From contig JAKQEK010000453.1 of NCBI GenBank assembly GCA_029558535.1, positions 1 to 64,000 of the forward strand: a stretch of 64,000 nucleotides of DNA, in the 5' to 3' direction. The translations under genes and the position numbers were made by a program. The DNA is from Bacteroidota bacterium. Its GTDB lineage: Bacteria; Bacteroidota; Bacteroidia; Bacteroidales; ML635J-15. The notes beneath the pieces are model-generated. The model saw only the letters and a list, made by a program, of their open reading frames with translations, was not told the DNA's origin and did not search any database. This document shows, in pieces, positions 45,340 through 55,400 of this stretch; the first letter of the stretch is position 1, and every line of letters begins with the position of its first letter.

Positions 45340-47850
45340 ATGCTGAATATTAAAACGAGAATATTAAATCTGTGCATTGTGGCAATATTGTTATTGTCGT
45401 CAAACTTTTTAATGTTTTCCCAATCTTCAAAAACCGATAGCCTTATGAATCGCAAACCTGCAGTAGCCGGGAAATTTTATTCCGGATCAAAAGAAACGCT
45501 AACAAATGATTTGATTCATCTTTTTGCACCTGCTAAGCCAAGAAATTCAGACGCTGTTGCAGTGATAAGTCCACATGCAGGATATGTATTTAGCGGTGAG
45601 GTGGCAGCTTCTGCAATAAATCAAATAAATCCGGATAAAACATATAAAAATATTTTTATTATTGCCTCAAGTCATACAACATATTTTGAGGGGGCGTCCA
45701 TTTATAATATAGGTAATTACGAAACACTACTGGGAGAAGTAAAAGTAAACACTGAATTATGTAACGAACTAATTAAAAACAATTCAGTATTTTCATATAT
45801 TCCCGAAGCACACAAATCTGAACATAGTATCGAAGTACAATTGCCATTTTTGCAATTTCACTTAAATAATGATTTTCAAATAGTACCTGTCATTTTAGGA
45901 AGTGATGGGGCTACAACAGCAAAAGAAATTGCAAGTATTTTGAAACCATATTTTACAGAAGAAAATATTTTTATTGTATCAACAGATTTTTCACATTATC
46001 CTACTTATGAGGATGCTCTTAAAGCTGACAAATTAACTGCTGATGCAATATGCAGCGGCAAACCCGATTCTTTGATCAATGTTATAAATCAGAAACAGAA
46101 AATCAGTAATCTTGCAACATACTGCTGTGCATGGCCTGCAGTTTTAACACTTATGTACATGGCACAAAATGATTATGAATATAATCAAATACAATATATA
46201 AATTCGGGCGATTCTCAATATGGTGATCATGACAGGGTTGTAGGCTACTGGTCTATTTCACTCACACAAAAAAATCAATCAACTTATACATTAAGTGATG
46301 AAGAAAAGATCAGCCTTCTAAAACTTGCAAGACTTACAGTTGAGACAAGGGTTATAGAAAACAAAAAACCTGATATTTCTGATTTTACATTTACTGACAA
46401 CCTGAATGAACACTGCGGTGCATTTGTAACCTTGCACAAAAATTCAAATCTACGTGGCTGTATCGGTCGTTTTGAGCCTGATATCCCGCTTTATCAGGTT
46501 GTTGTCGAAATGGCTGTTTCTGCTGCAATAAATGATTATCGCTTTTCTCCGGTAAAAAAAGACGAATTAGATGAAATAGACATTGAAATATCTGTTCTGA
46601 CTCCAATGGTTAAAATTGATTCAGTACAACAAATTGTTCTGGGAAAACATGGCATATATATCAGTAAAGGCAGTCGTGGAGGGACGTTCTTACCACAGGT
46701 TGCTACAGAAACAGGCTGGACCCTGGAAGAATTTCTCGGGCACTGCTCACGCGACAAAGCCGGAATAGGTTATGACGGATGGAAAGATGCTGATATATAT
46801 ATTTATGAAGCAATAATTTTTTCTGAAAAAGAGTTTGGTCTATTTCCGAAAAAAAAAACTAAATACTACGAAAAGCTAGACAACAACAAAGTAAAATGCA
46901 CACTTTGTCCTCATGCTTGCGTTTTGGGTGAAGGGCAAACCGGATTGTGTAATGCACGTAAAAATTCAAACGGAGAATTAGTTTCACTGACATACGGCAG
47001 ACCTGTAGCAATTCATATTGACCCCGTAGAAAAAAAGCCACTATATCATTTTCTACCAGGCAGTACAACATTATCGTTTGGCACAGCCGGATGTAACCTG
47101 CATTGTAAAAATTGTCAGAATTCGAGCATTTCACAGGGGAATCCCGAAAAAATAGAATATATTGAAGCAACACCTGAACAAATTGTAAAGACTGCTATTA
47201 AAAATAATTGCAAGTCAATATCATATACATATACAGAACCTACTGTTTTTTATGAATACATGCTTGAAACGGCAAAGTTATCACATGAGGCAGGACTTAA
47301 AAATATTATAGTTTCAAATGGATATATAAATCAAGAACCCCTTCTCGAACTGATCCCATATATTGATGCTGCAAATATTGATCTTAAATGTTTTAATGAC
47401 TCCATTTATAAAGACATTACAACAGGTAGTTTGCAACCGGTATTAAACACTCTTATTACATTAAAAGACAACGGAGTTTGGCTTGAAATAACAAATCTTG
47501 TTATTCCCGAACACACCGACAATATGGAAATGATATCACAAATGTGTGATTGGTTGATTGAAAATGGTTTTGAAGATGTCCCACTTCATTTCAGCAGATT
47601 TTTCCCTTCATATAAAATGATGGATTTAAAACCCACTAGTATTGAAACTGTTGAAACGGCTGCCGGAATTGCGAAATCAAAAGGGATGAAATATGTTTAT
47701 CTTGGTAATGTTCATGGCACTGAAACCAATACTATTTGCCCCTATTGTGGAGAAAAGATAATTACACGTAACGGATATCAAGTAAGCCTTAAAGATTTCG
47801 CAGGAAAATGTCCCAAATGTGGAAAATATATAAATGGGAAATGGGAATAG
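45340..47850 (+). CDS. MEMO-AMMECR1-radical SAM fusion protein (AmmeMemoRadiSam system in one chain)
   Basis: An 836-residue protein combining three families usually encoded separately. Residues about 37-308 are MEMO-like (NRKPAVAGKFYSG, SPHAGYVFSG, ASSHTTYFEG, EHSIEVQLPFLQ and STDFSHYP supply the metal-site histidines; CCAWPA supplies the conserved Cys). Residues about 320-505 are AMMECR1-like (LRGCIGRFEPD at 371 onward, GGTFLPQVA). Residues about 510-836 are a PflA-like radical SAM enzyme with the cluster cysteines 585, 589 and 592 (C-N-L-H-C-K-N-C). Further cysteines precede it (CTLCPHACVLGEGQTGLC), and a C-terminal zinc ribbon (CPYC, CPKC) follows. The activity of this system is not established. 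Residues 1-28 resemble a Sec signal peptide, odd for an iron-sulfur radical enzyme. An internal Met37 could give a cytosolic form. Confidence 0.9.
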   Translation: MLNIKTRILNLCIVAILLLSSNFLMFSQSSKTDSLMNRKPAVAGKFYSGSKETLTNDLIHLFAPAKPRNSDAVAVISPHAGYVFSGEVAASAINQINPDKTYKNIFIIASSHTTYFEGASIYNIGNYETLLGEVKVNTELCNELIKNNSVFSYIPEAHKSEHSIEVQLPFLQFHLNNDFQIVPVILGSDGATTAKEIASILKPYFTEENIFIVSTDFSHYPTYEDALKADKLTADAICSGKPDSLINVINQKQKISNLATYCCAWPAVLTLMYMAQNDYEYNQIQYINSGDSQYGDHDRVVGYWSISLTQKNQSTYTLSDEEKISLLKLARLTVETRVIENKKPDISDFTFTDNLNEHCGAFVTLHKNSNLRGCIGRFEPDIPLYQVVVEMAVSAAINDYRFSPVKKDELDEIDIEISVLTPMVKIDSVQQIVLGKHGIYISKGSRGGTFLPQVATETGWTLEEFLGHCSRDKAGIGYDGWKDADIYIYEAIIFSEKEFGLFPKKKTKYYEKLDNNKVKCTLCPHACVLGEGQTGLCNARKNSNGELVSLTYGRPVAIHIDPVEKKPLYHFLPGSTTLSFGTAGCNLHCKNCQNSSISQGNPEKIEYIEATPEQIVKTAIKNNCKSISYTYTEPTVFYEYMLETAKLSHEAGLKNIIVSNGYINQEPLLELIPYIDAANIDLKCFNDSIYKDITTGSLQPVLNTLITLKDNGVWLEITNLVIPEHTDNMEMISQMCDWLIENGFEDVPLHFSRFFPSYKMMDLKPTSIETVETAAGIAKSKGMKYVYLGNVHGTETNTICPYCGEKIITRNGYQVSLKDFAGKCPKCGKYINGKWE

Positions 47851-47923
47851 GTAAAGCATTTAATAACTAATTACAAATTATACCTTTAAAGCAAAATTGT
47901 TTAGAATTTTAATAAAGCTACAA

Positions 47924-49933
47924 TTACTTTCTGGTTTTTAAAAGTTTTTCATAAGCATACATCTCATCACGCAGTCGGGCAGCTTCAATGAAATCAAGTT
48001 TTGCGGCTGCATTTTCCATTAGTTTTTTCGTGTTTTTTATAGCTTTTTGTAAAGCTTCTGATGTCATATATTTAACAACAGGATCTGCTGCAATATTAGT
48101 TTCAATCTCTGCATTGTATTCTTTATAATCAGTTTCTATTTTTCTTCCAAGGACATCACGTTGAGCTTTAAAAATTTGAGTAGGAGTAATATTGTTTTCC
48201 TGATTGTACGTTAATTGCTTAAGTCTTCTTCTGTTTGTTTCATTAATAGTTCGCTGCATAGAACCTGTTATTTTGTCGGCATACATAATTACTCTTCCGT
48301 TCAGATGTCTGGCTGCACGACCTGCTGTTTGTGTCAGTGCTCTTTCAGAACGTAAAAACCCTTCTTTATCAGCATCTATTATTGCAACCAATGAAACTTC
48401 AGGAAGATCCAAGCCTTCACGTAATAAATTAACACCAACTAATACATCAAACATGCCTGATCTTAACTCAGAGAGTATCTGTACTCTTTCTAAAGTATCA
48501 ACATCTGAATGAATATACTTGCACCTGACTTCAAATTTGCTTAAATATGCTGTTAGTTCTTCAGCCATTCTTTTGGTAAGAGTCGTAACCAAAACCCGCT
48601 CATCTTTTTCACTTCGTACATTTATTTCGTTCATCAGGTCATCAATCTGATTTAATGAATTTCTTATCTCTATTATAGGATCCAGCAATCCTGTTGGCCG
48701 TATTACTTGCTCAACAATTACACCACCACTTTTTTCCAATTCATAGTCAGCAGGTGTTGCACTTACATAAATTACCTGATTCATCAGTGACTCGAATTCG
48801 ACAAATTTTAATGGACGATTGTCAATTGCTGCCGGAAGTCTGAATCCATAATTCACTAAATTTTCTTTCCTTGATCTGTCACCACCGTACATAGCTCCGA
48901 TTTGTGGAACAGTTACATGGCTTTCGTCAATTATTGTAATAAAGTCCTCCGGAAAATAATCAATTAAGCAAAACGGACGTGAGCCCTGCGTTCTTCCATC
49001 AAAATATCTAGAGTAGTTCTCTATTCCGCTGCAATGTCCTAGTTCTCGAATCATTTCAAGATCATAAACAGTTCTTTCTTTAATCCTTTTTGCTTCCAGA
49101 GGTTTGCCTATGCTGTTAAAATAAGCAACCTGAGCGGTCATATCATCTTCAATCTGAATTATTGCTTGTTTAATTCTTTCTTTAGTGGTAACAAAAATGT
49201 TTGCAGGATAAATTTTCGCTGTTTCTAATGATTCGATTTTGTTGCCTGAGTATGGCTCAAATGAATATATTTCTTCAATTTCTTCGTCCCAAAACACAAT
49301 TCTTAAAGCAATATCATGATAAGCAAGAAAAACATCAACAGTATCGCCTTTAACTCTGAAGCTTCCACGTCTAAATTCAATGTCTGAACGAAAATAAAGT
49401 GAATCTACTAGATGTCTAAGCAAAATATCTCTGCCATATTTTTGAGCTTTGCTGATTTCCAGAGTATTTGAGTGAAAATCTTCCGGATTACCAATACCAT
49501 AAATACATGAAACAGAGCTAACAACAATTACATCTCGTCTTCCGGAAAGTAGCGCAGAAGTTGCACTCAAACGAAGCTTTTCAATTTCATCATTTATCGA
49601 AAGATCTTTTTCAATATAAGTATCAGTAACAGGCATATAGGCTTCCGGTTGATAGTAGTCATAATACGAAACAAAATATTCAACTGCATTTTCAGGAAAG
49701 AACTCCTTAAATTCTGAATATAATTGAGCTGCCAGTGTCTTATTATGACTTAATACCAGTACTGGTTTGTTCAGGTTAGCAATAACATTTGCAATCGTAA
49801 AAGTCTTCCCGCTACCGGTTACACCAAGCAGAGTCTGATGATTTAAACCTTTTAAAATACCCTCAGTAAGTTGTTTAATTGCATCCGGTTGATCACCTGT
49901 TGGTCTGTATTCTGAAAGTAGTTTATATTGCAT
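47924..49933 (-). CDS. uvrB: UvrABC excision repair helicase subunit UvrB
   Basis: Damage-verification helicase of nucleotide excision repair, which receives DNA from UvrA and recruits UvrC. The 669-residue protein has TGDQPDAIKQLTEGI and Walker A GVTGSGKTFT near 39-48, the beta-hairpin region YYDYYQPEAYMP near 91-102, and the DEAD-type IIDESHVTVPQIGAMY. The helicase motif DADKEGFLRSERALTQTAGR follows, and the C-terminal UVR motif is near 625-665 (KKLMENAAAKLDFIEAARLR, DEMYAYEKLL). The length is normal. It is divergent from the C1-like peptidase gene, with 74 bases between. Confidence 0.97.
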   Translation of the reverse strand: MQYKLLSEYRPTGDQPDAIKQLTEGILKGLNHQTLLGVTGSGKTFTIANVIANLNKPVLVLSHNKTLAAQLYSEFKEFFPENAVEYFVSYYDYYQPEAYMPVTDTYIEKDLSINDEIEKLRLSATSALLSGRRDVIVVSSVSCIYGIGNPEDFHSNTLEISKAQKYGRDILLRHLVDSLYFRSDIEFRRGSFRVKGDTVDVFLAYHDIALRIVFWDEEIEEIYSFEPYSGNKIESLETAKIYPANIFVTTKERIKQAIIQIEDDMTAQVAYFNSIGKPLEAKRIKERTVYDLEMIRELGHCSGIENYSRYFDGRTQGSRPFCLIDYFPEDFITIIDESHVTVPQIGAMYGGDRSRKENLVNYGFRLPAAIDNRPLKFVEFESLMNQVIYVSATPADYELEKSGGVIVEQVIRPTGLLDPIIEIRNSLNQIDDLMNEINVRSEKDERVLVTTLTKRMAEELTAYLSKFEVRCKYIHSDVDTLERVQILSELRSGMFDVLVGVNLLREGLDLPEVSLVAIIDADKEGFLRSERALTQTAGRAARHLNGRVIMYADKITGSMQRTINETNRRRLKQLTYNQENNITPTQIFKAQRDVLGRKIETDYKEYNAEIETNIAADPVVKYMTSEALQKAIKNTKKLMENAAAKLDFIEAARLRDEMYAYEKLLKTRK

Positions 49934-50007
49934 GAAAACACATAAGTATTAAATTTTGTAAAATTATCATTATTCAATTTAAAAAGTGCTATATTGCAAA
50001 AAAAAAT

Positions 50008-52458
50008 ATGATTAGGGTTTTACTTTTTGCGTTAGCTTTTTTCTTCCATTTTCAATTGTTTTCACAATCTTATTACAAACTCGAAAACAATTGTTTTAGT
50101 TTGACAGAAGATGGATTAGAATATTACGAACAGAATTTGCCTGAGGCATTCGATTTAAGCGGTTCGGATTATTGGCCACCAATATATAAACAAACTCACT
50201 GGGTTTGTAATCAAGTCGCCGCATCATATTATATGTTAAGTTATGAAACAAATTTAAAGAAAGATTTAAGTTCTCAAAATCCACAAAATATTTTTTCTGT
50301 TTATTTTCCTTGGAATTTCGGTAATGGTGGACATGGGTGGTTTGGAGATAATTATATAATTACAATGGAATTGATGAAAAAGTTGGGAATTCCAAAGCTT
50401 CTGGACAATCCGGCAGATATTTACAAAGATAGCTCTTTATGGTTAGACGGATATGATAATTATTATCAGGCAATGCACAATAGAATTTCCGATTACTATT
50501 TAATTAAGACTAATTCTGATGAAGGAATATTAACGCTAAAATCCTGGGTATATGATCATATAGAAGGCGGTGATTATGGCGGAACTGCGACTTTTTTGGC
50601 TAATATTGCAGAAGGAGGGGCTGTTTTTTTACCGCAAGGTACCCCTCATGAAGGAGCCTATACAATTATTCAGTGTGGGGACGATGCACTTCATGCAAGA
50701 ACTATCGTGGGTTTTGACGATAATATTTGTTATGACTATAATGATGACGGACAATATACAACTGACATTGATTTGAATGGAGATGGAATAATTGATATAA
50801 GGGACTCGGAAAAAGGAGGTTTTAAACTAGCCGAAAGCTATGGTCCAACCTGGCAGGGTGACGGATATTGCTGGATTATGTATAAAGCTATGTCCGATGC
50901 TTACAAGGAGGGAGGAATACTAAATAGTAATGTACATGTTATTAAACCATTAATTAATTACAGTCCTCATTTGACAGCAAGAATAAAAATTACCTATCCG
51001 AGCAGAATTAATATTAAATTAAAAATAGGTATCACAGGAGATACTCTATCAAATGAATATGAATATATTCAGGATTTTCCGATTTTAAATTTTCAGGGTG
51101 GGGATTTATATATGCAAGGCGGTTCCGAAGAAAGCGATAAAACAATAGAAATAGGATTGGATCTTACAAATTTTGAAGAGTACTTTAATTCAGATAACTG
51201 TGCAAGATTTTTTGTTCAAATAATTGAATATGACCCACAAAATTTGAATGAAGGAGCATTGGAAGAGTTTGCAATAATTGACTATTCAGGTTCTGAACCA
51301 AATGAGTTTCTATTTCCGGTTTCGACAGAATTGGTAAACAATTCTGTTACTGAAATTGCACTTAATGTTTGCATGAATTGTGTTGATGCCCCGAAAATAT
51401 TAACTAATGCGTTGCCGGTATTTACACAAAATTCAAGCGTTTGGTACCCTTTGAGTTTTGATGGTGGAACTCCGCCATATACTTGGGAGTTTGTACCTTA
51501 TTTTGAGGTTACTGAATTTAATCGTACTTATGATGCATTTGAAGGGACAAAACTTACTCCTGACACCTATTTTGATGGAGAATTGGCTCTTGATATTCCT
51601 TTTGCCTTTCCTTTTAATAATACTACTACACAAAAAATTAAAGTTCATTCAAACGGCTATATTTTCCCATTTTCGACTACATTTAACTGGAATCAATTTA
51701 GAGAATATCTGTATCCGTTTTTTATAAACGAAAATGTAGTTGCGCCGTTAGCCAGATATAGTCTTGTCAGTGATCCCTCAAAATCAGATGGTATTTGGTA
51801 TAAATTTGTTCAAGATACTGTTAAAATAAGATGGAAAGAATGTGAGCAGAATGCCGAATCATGGACATCTGTACATTTTGGATGTAATCTAATCTCTGAC
51901 GGCAGTGTAGAATTTACATACGGGCAGAATTATTTAAGTAAGAGATATACAAACTTAGGTGGTATTTCATACGGTTATAAAGTGAATCATATTTTAGCTT
52001 ATCTTGATAACGTTCCGGCAATAAATACAGGTTTAAAGATTCAATCTTATCCAAAGCCTCAGGGATTATTTATCACCGAAAGCGGAATTATCTATGGAGA
52101 AATTGGAAATTATAGTCATTACCCTGTTAAAATCAAGTTGACTGATGCTAATGGTATTAGTTGTTCTAAGATTTATGATTTAAACACAAATATCGAAATT
52201 TGTAATTTTAACAATAACAAAGTAATAGAATTATATCCCAATCCTGCCAGCGATAAAATTATTATTCAAGTAAATGATATAAATTATGAAAAAGCAAGTA
52301 TTAGAATTTATGATAATTTTGGAAGACTGATAGAGTCATATAATAATATTGCTTTAGATAATTTTATATTGAACATAAATGATTATAAGTACGGGAGGTA
52401 TCACATCAATTTTATCTCAGGAACTAATATTTACACTTCAGGTTTTATTAAAAAATAA
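50008..52458 (+). CDS. T9SS-exported C1-like (papain-fold) protein with altered catalytic site
   Basis: An 816-residue protein with a signal peptide (about 1-20, ending Q-L-F-S-Q). Residues about 40-300 form a papain-like domain: candidate nucleophile Cys67 (W-V-C-N-Q-V-A-A-S), His229 (A-L-H-A-R-T-I-V-G) and Glu276 (A-E-S-Y-G-P-T-W) where papain-type enzymes have Asn. A calcium-loop-like D-x-N-x-D-G segment lies between His229 and Glu276. Beta-sandwich modules follow (PVFTQNSSVWYPLSFDGGTP and a jelly-roll with F-P-F-N-N-T-T-T). A type A T9SS sorting domain begins VIELYPNPASD (about 737-816). It would sit on the cell surface or be released. It is followed after 12 bases by its longer paralogue with an intact triad. 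Whether this copy cleaves peptides is uncertain. Confidence 0.82.
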   Translation: MIRVLLFALAFFFHFQLFSQSYYKLENNCFSLTEDGLEYYEQNLPEAFDLSGSDYWPPIYKQTHWVCNQVAASYYMLSYETNLKKDLSSQNPQNIFSVYFPWNFGNGGHGWFGDNYIITMELMKKLGIPKLLDNPADIYKDSSLWLDGYDNYYQAMHNRISDYYLIKTNSDEGILTLKSWVYDHIEGGDYGGTATFLANIAEGGAVFLPQGTPHEGAYTIIQCGDDALHARTIVGFDDNICYDYNDDGQYTTDIDLNGDGIIDIRDSEKGGFKLAESYGPTWQGDGYCWIMYKAMSDAYKEGGILNSNVHVIKPLINYSPHLTARIKITYPSRINIKLKIGITGDTLSNEYEYIQDFPILNFQGGDLYMQGGSEESDKTIEIGLDLTNFEEYFNSDNCARFFVQIIEYDPQNLNEGALEEFAIIDYSGSEPNEFLFPVSTELVNNSVTEIALNVCMNCVDAPKILTNALPVFTQNSSVWYPLSFDGGTPPYTWEFVPYFEVTEFNRTYDAFEGTKLTPDTYFDGELALDIPFAFPFNNTTTQKIKVHSNGYIFPFSTTFNWNQFREYLYPFFINENVVAPLARYSLVSDPSKSDGIWYKFVQDTVKIRWKECEQNAESWTSVHFGCNLISDGSVEFTYGQNYLSKRYTNLGGISYGYKVNHILAYLDNVPAINTGLKIQSYPKPQGLFITESGIIYGEIGNYSHYPVKIKLTDANGISCSKIYDLNTNIEICNFNNNKVIELYPNPASDKIIIQVNDINYEKASIRIYDNFGRLIESYNNIALDNFILNINDYKYGRYHINFISGTNIYTSGFIKK

Positions 52459-52470
52459 TTTATCGAATTT

Positions 52471-55400
52471 ATGAAAAGATTGATTTTGTGCGTTTTATTT
52501 TCAGCTTTCTCTTTTTACATTTTTTCTCAAATTGAAGAAAAAACTAATCAGCCGAAGTTGCCGGTATTATCCAGCAAACAAATCCTAGAACTCTCTTCAT
52601 TACCAGAGTTAAAATTGCCATCTGGTTATAAAAACAAATCCATCCCTTATGAAGTTGATAACACTATTCAAACATGTTATTCGGGATTGTTTTTGCAGGA
52701 TTTATACTCTTGCGGTCAGGCTGCCTGTGTAGCAAATGGCTTTACTTATGAAATAAACCGGGTAAGAGGTCTTGACGGCAGTCTGGTGCAAAACAAGTAT
52801 CCTACTCATTTTGCATGGAACTGGGAAAATGGTGGTGGTGGCTATAGTGGTGCCAGTTATTATCACAGTATGCTTCTTCTCAAAAAAGTTGGAAGTCCCA
52901 ACATGCAGACTTATGGAGGAGCTCATAATACAGGTGGCGAAAAGAGGTGGATGACAGGTTATGATTCTTATTATGCAGGGATGCATAATAGAATTAGTAA
53001 AGCCAAAGCTATAAAATGTAACACCGAAGAGGGTATTCTAACGTTAAAACACTGGTTAAATGATCATCTTGATGGTTCTGATGTTGGAGGAATAGCCTTT
53101 TTTTACTCTCAGTATCAAAACCCATCCACAAATTTACCGGATGGAACAGAGCATGCCGGTGAAAAGGTATGTATCAGTTGGGGAGCTTCACCAAATCATG
53201 GTTTGACAATTACAGGTTATAATGATTCAATAAGATGGGATTATAACGGAGATGGACAATATACCAACAATATTGATATTACAGACGATGGAATTGTTGA
53301 TGTAAGGGACTGGGAGATCGGAGGCTTTAAAATGTGTAATACTTACAGTACCCCATATAACGGATGGATGATGTACAGAACTCTGGCTCTTGCATCTACT
53401 GAAGGTGGAATATGGAACAATACAGTAAATGTTTTATTTCCCATAAAAGAATATTCTCCTTCGCTAACTGCTAAAGTGCGTATCTATTATACAAATCGCT
53501 GGAGAATTAAAATTATTGCAGGTTACAGCACTAACCTTTCAGCTTCAGAACCTGATTATTATATGACATTTCCTATAGTTGATTATCAAGGAGGTGAACT
53601 TGGAATGCAGGGGGCTAGTGATGAGGCATCAAGAGAAATTGAATTAGGATTAGATATTACTCCATTTTTAAATATTATTCCTTCTGCTACTCCTGTTAAA
53701 TTCTTCTTTCAGGTGCACGAAACAGATCCGGAAGGATGGGGATCCGGTTATATCAGGAATTTTTCCGTTATTGATTATACTTCTGGTAGTCCTGTGGAAT
53801 ATGTGTCTGGTGACGTAAATGTCTCGATAATTCATAATTCGGTAACGACTGTTTCTGTAAATCATACTCCGGTTTTTAATAAACCTGAAATAACTACAGA
53901 TGTTTTGCCTACTGCAAATGTTTATCATCAGTATTCGCACCAGATGGAAGCATCGGGGGGTAGTTCTCCTTACAGGTGGGAATTTGATCAGGATTATACT
54001 ATGACTGAAATAAGTACTGCTATTCCGGTACCAACAACAGAATTAACCGGTACTTTAATAAATCTTCCTTTCGATTTTCCATTTTATGGCGAAACTTACA
54101 ACTATTTTTATTTAACAAACACAGGTTTGATTGATTTTTCCGGAGAAACGTATTCATTACCATATAACAATAATTCACTTAGCAATTATTCTGTGAGATT
54201 TTTGAACAGAAAAGGGATTGCTGCCTTTTACTCCACCACTGAATGTAGCACATATTATTCACAGGATGCAGACAATTATATTATTAGATGGGTAGGTACA
54301 AACATAGATGTAAGCCTTAAACTGAAAAGCGATGGAACTGTTACGATTTATTACAACAATTGCAGTCCGGCACCTTCTGTAGTTTGGAATTCGGGAGTTT
54401 CTTATGGAGATTTAGGGAATTATATATTAACTCCTCTATCCGGTTCTTCAACTCCTATCTCTAGTGTTGGTTATACTTTTGAGCCTAAATTTCCACCGGA
54501 TTTTTTTAGTCTTAGCGAAGAAGGTTTGTTAACCGCAGTCCCAGACGTTGAACTCTTAGCATATCCGCTTAATTTTAAAATTACTGATGCAAACGGTTTA
54601 ATAAATCGTAAAACAATACCAATTTCTACCGAAGGACTTATTATTGAGTATGAGGTATCTACTCTTGATGATGAGTTTATCGAATGGGGAGAAACAGTAA
54701 ATATGAATCTGGATTTAAGAAATGCTACTGAAGAGACTATTCATGATTTGGTACTGACATTGTCTTGCGAAAATCCTGATGTAGTTTTTACGGATAATAC
54801 GCAGAATGTGGGAGATTTGACTGCTTTTCAGGAAATGGAAATAAGTAATTCATTTGTTTTTAATACAAATTATAATTTTTATAACGGACAGGAGATAAAC
54901 TTGCATTTGATTGCACAAGCAGTCGAAAACACTTGGGAATTTGATATTATATATCCTGTTTTTACAGCTGATATTGCAATTGCAGAATATTTTGTTGATG
55001 ACTTTGACAATAATCGCCTTGATATTGACGAAACCAGTGATGTTTATTATGTATTTGAGAATGCGGGAGGGTCTGAATTATATGATATGATTGTAACGGT
55101 AAGCAGTTCAGATCCTTTTATTTCAATAAATGATAATTATGATGAATCAGGAGATTTGCTTGCAGGGGAGAGTATAAATGCATATTTTAACTTTACTGCA
55201 CATTCCGATTGCCCTCCCGGTCACGTTGCTATTTTAAATTTTCATATCGAAGGGGCAAACAATTACGAAAAAGATATTACAGGTTATATCACCGTAGATC
55301 AAATACTTGAGGATTGGGAAACAAATAGTTTTGATACATATAATTGGGCATATTATGGTGATGAACCGTGGTTTATAACTACAGAATTGCCTTATGAGGG

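Noticed and set aside
52702-52986. Minus-strand ORF inside the large C1-like peptidase gene
   Set aside because: It lies opposite the catalytic domain, whose own frame carries conserved motifs, so this frame is incidental.
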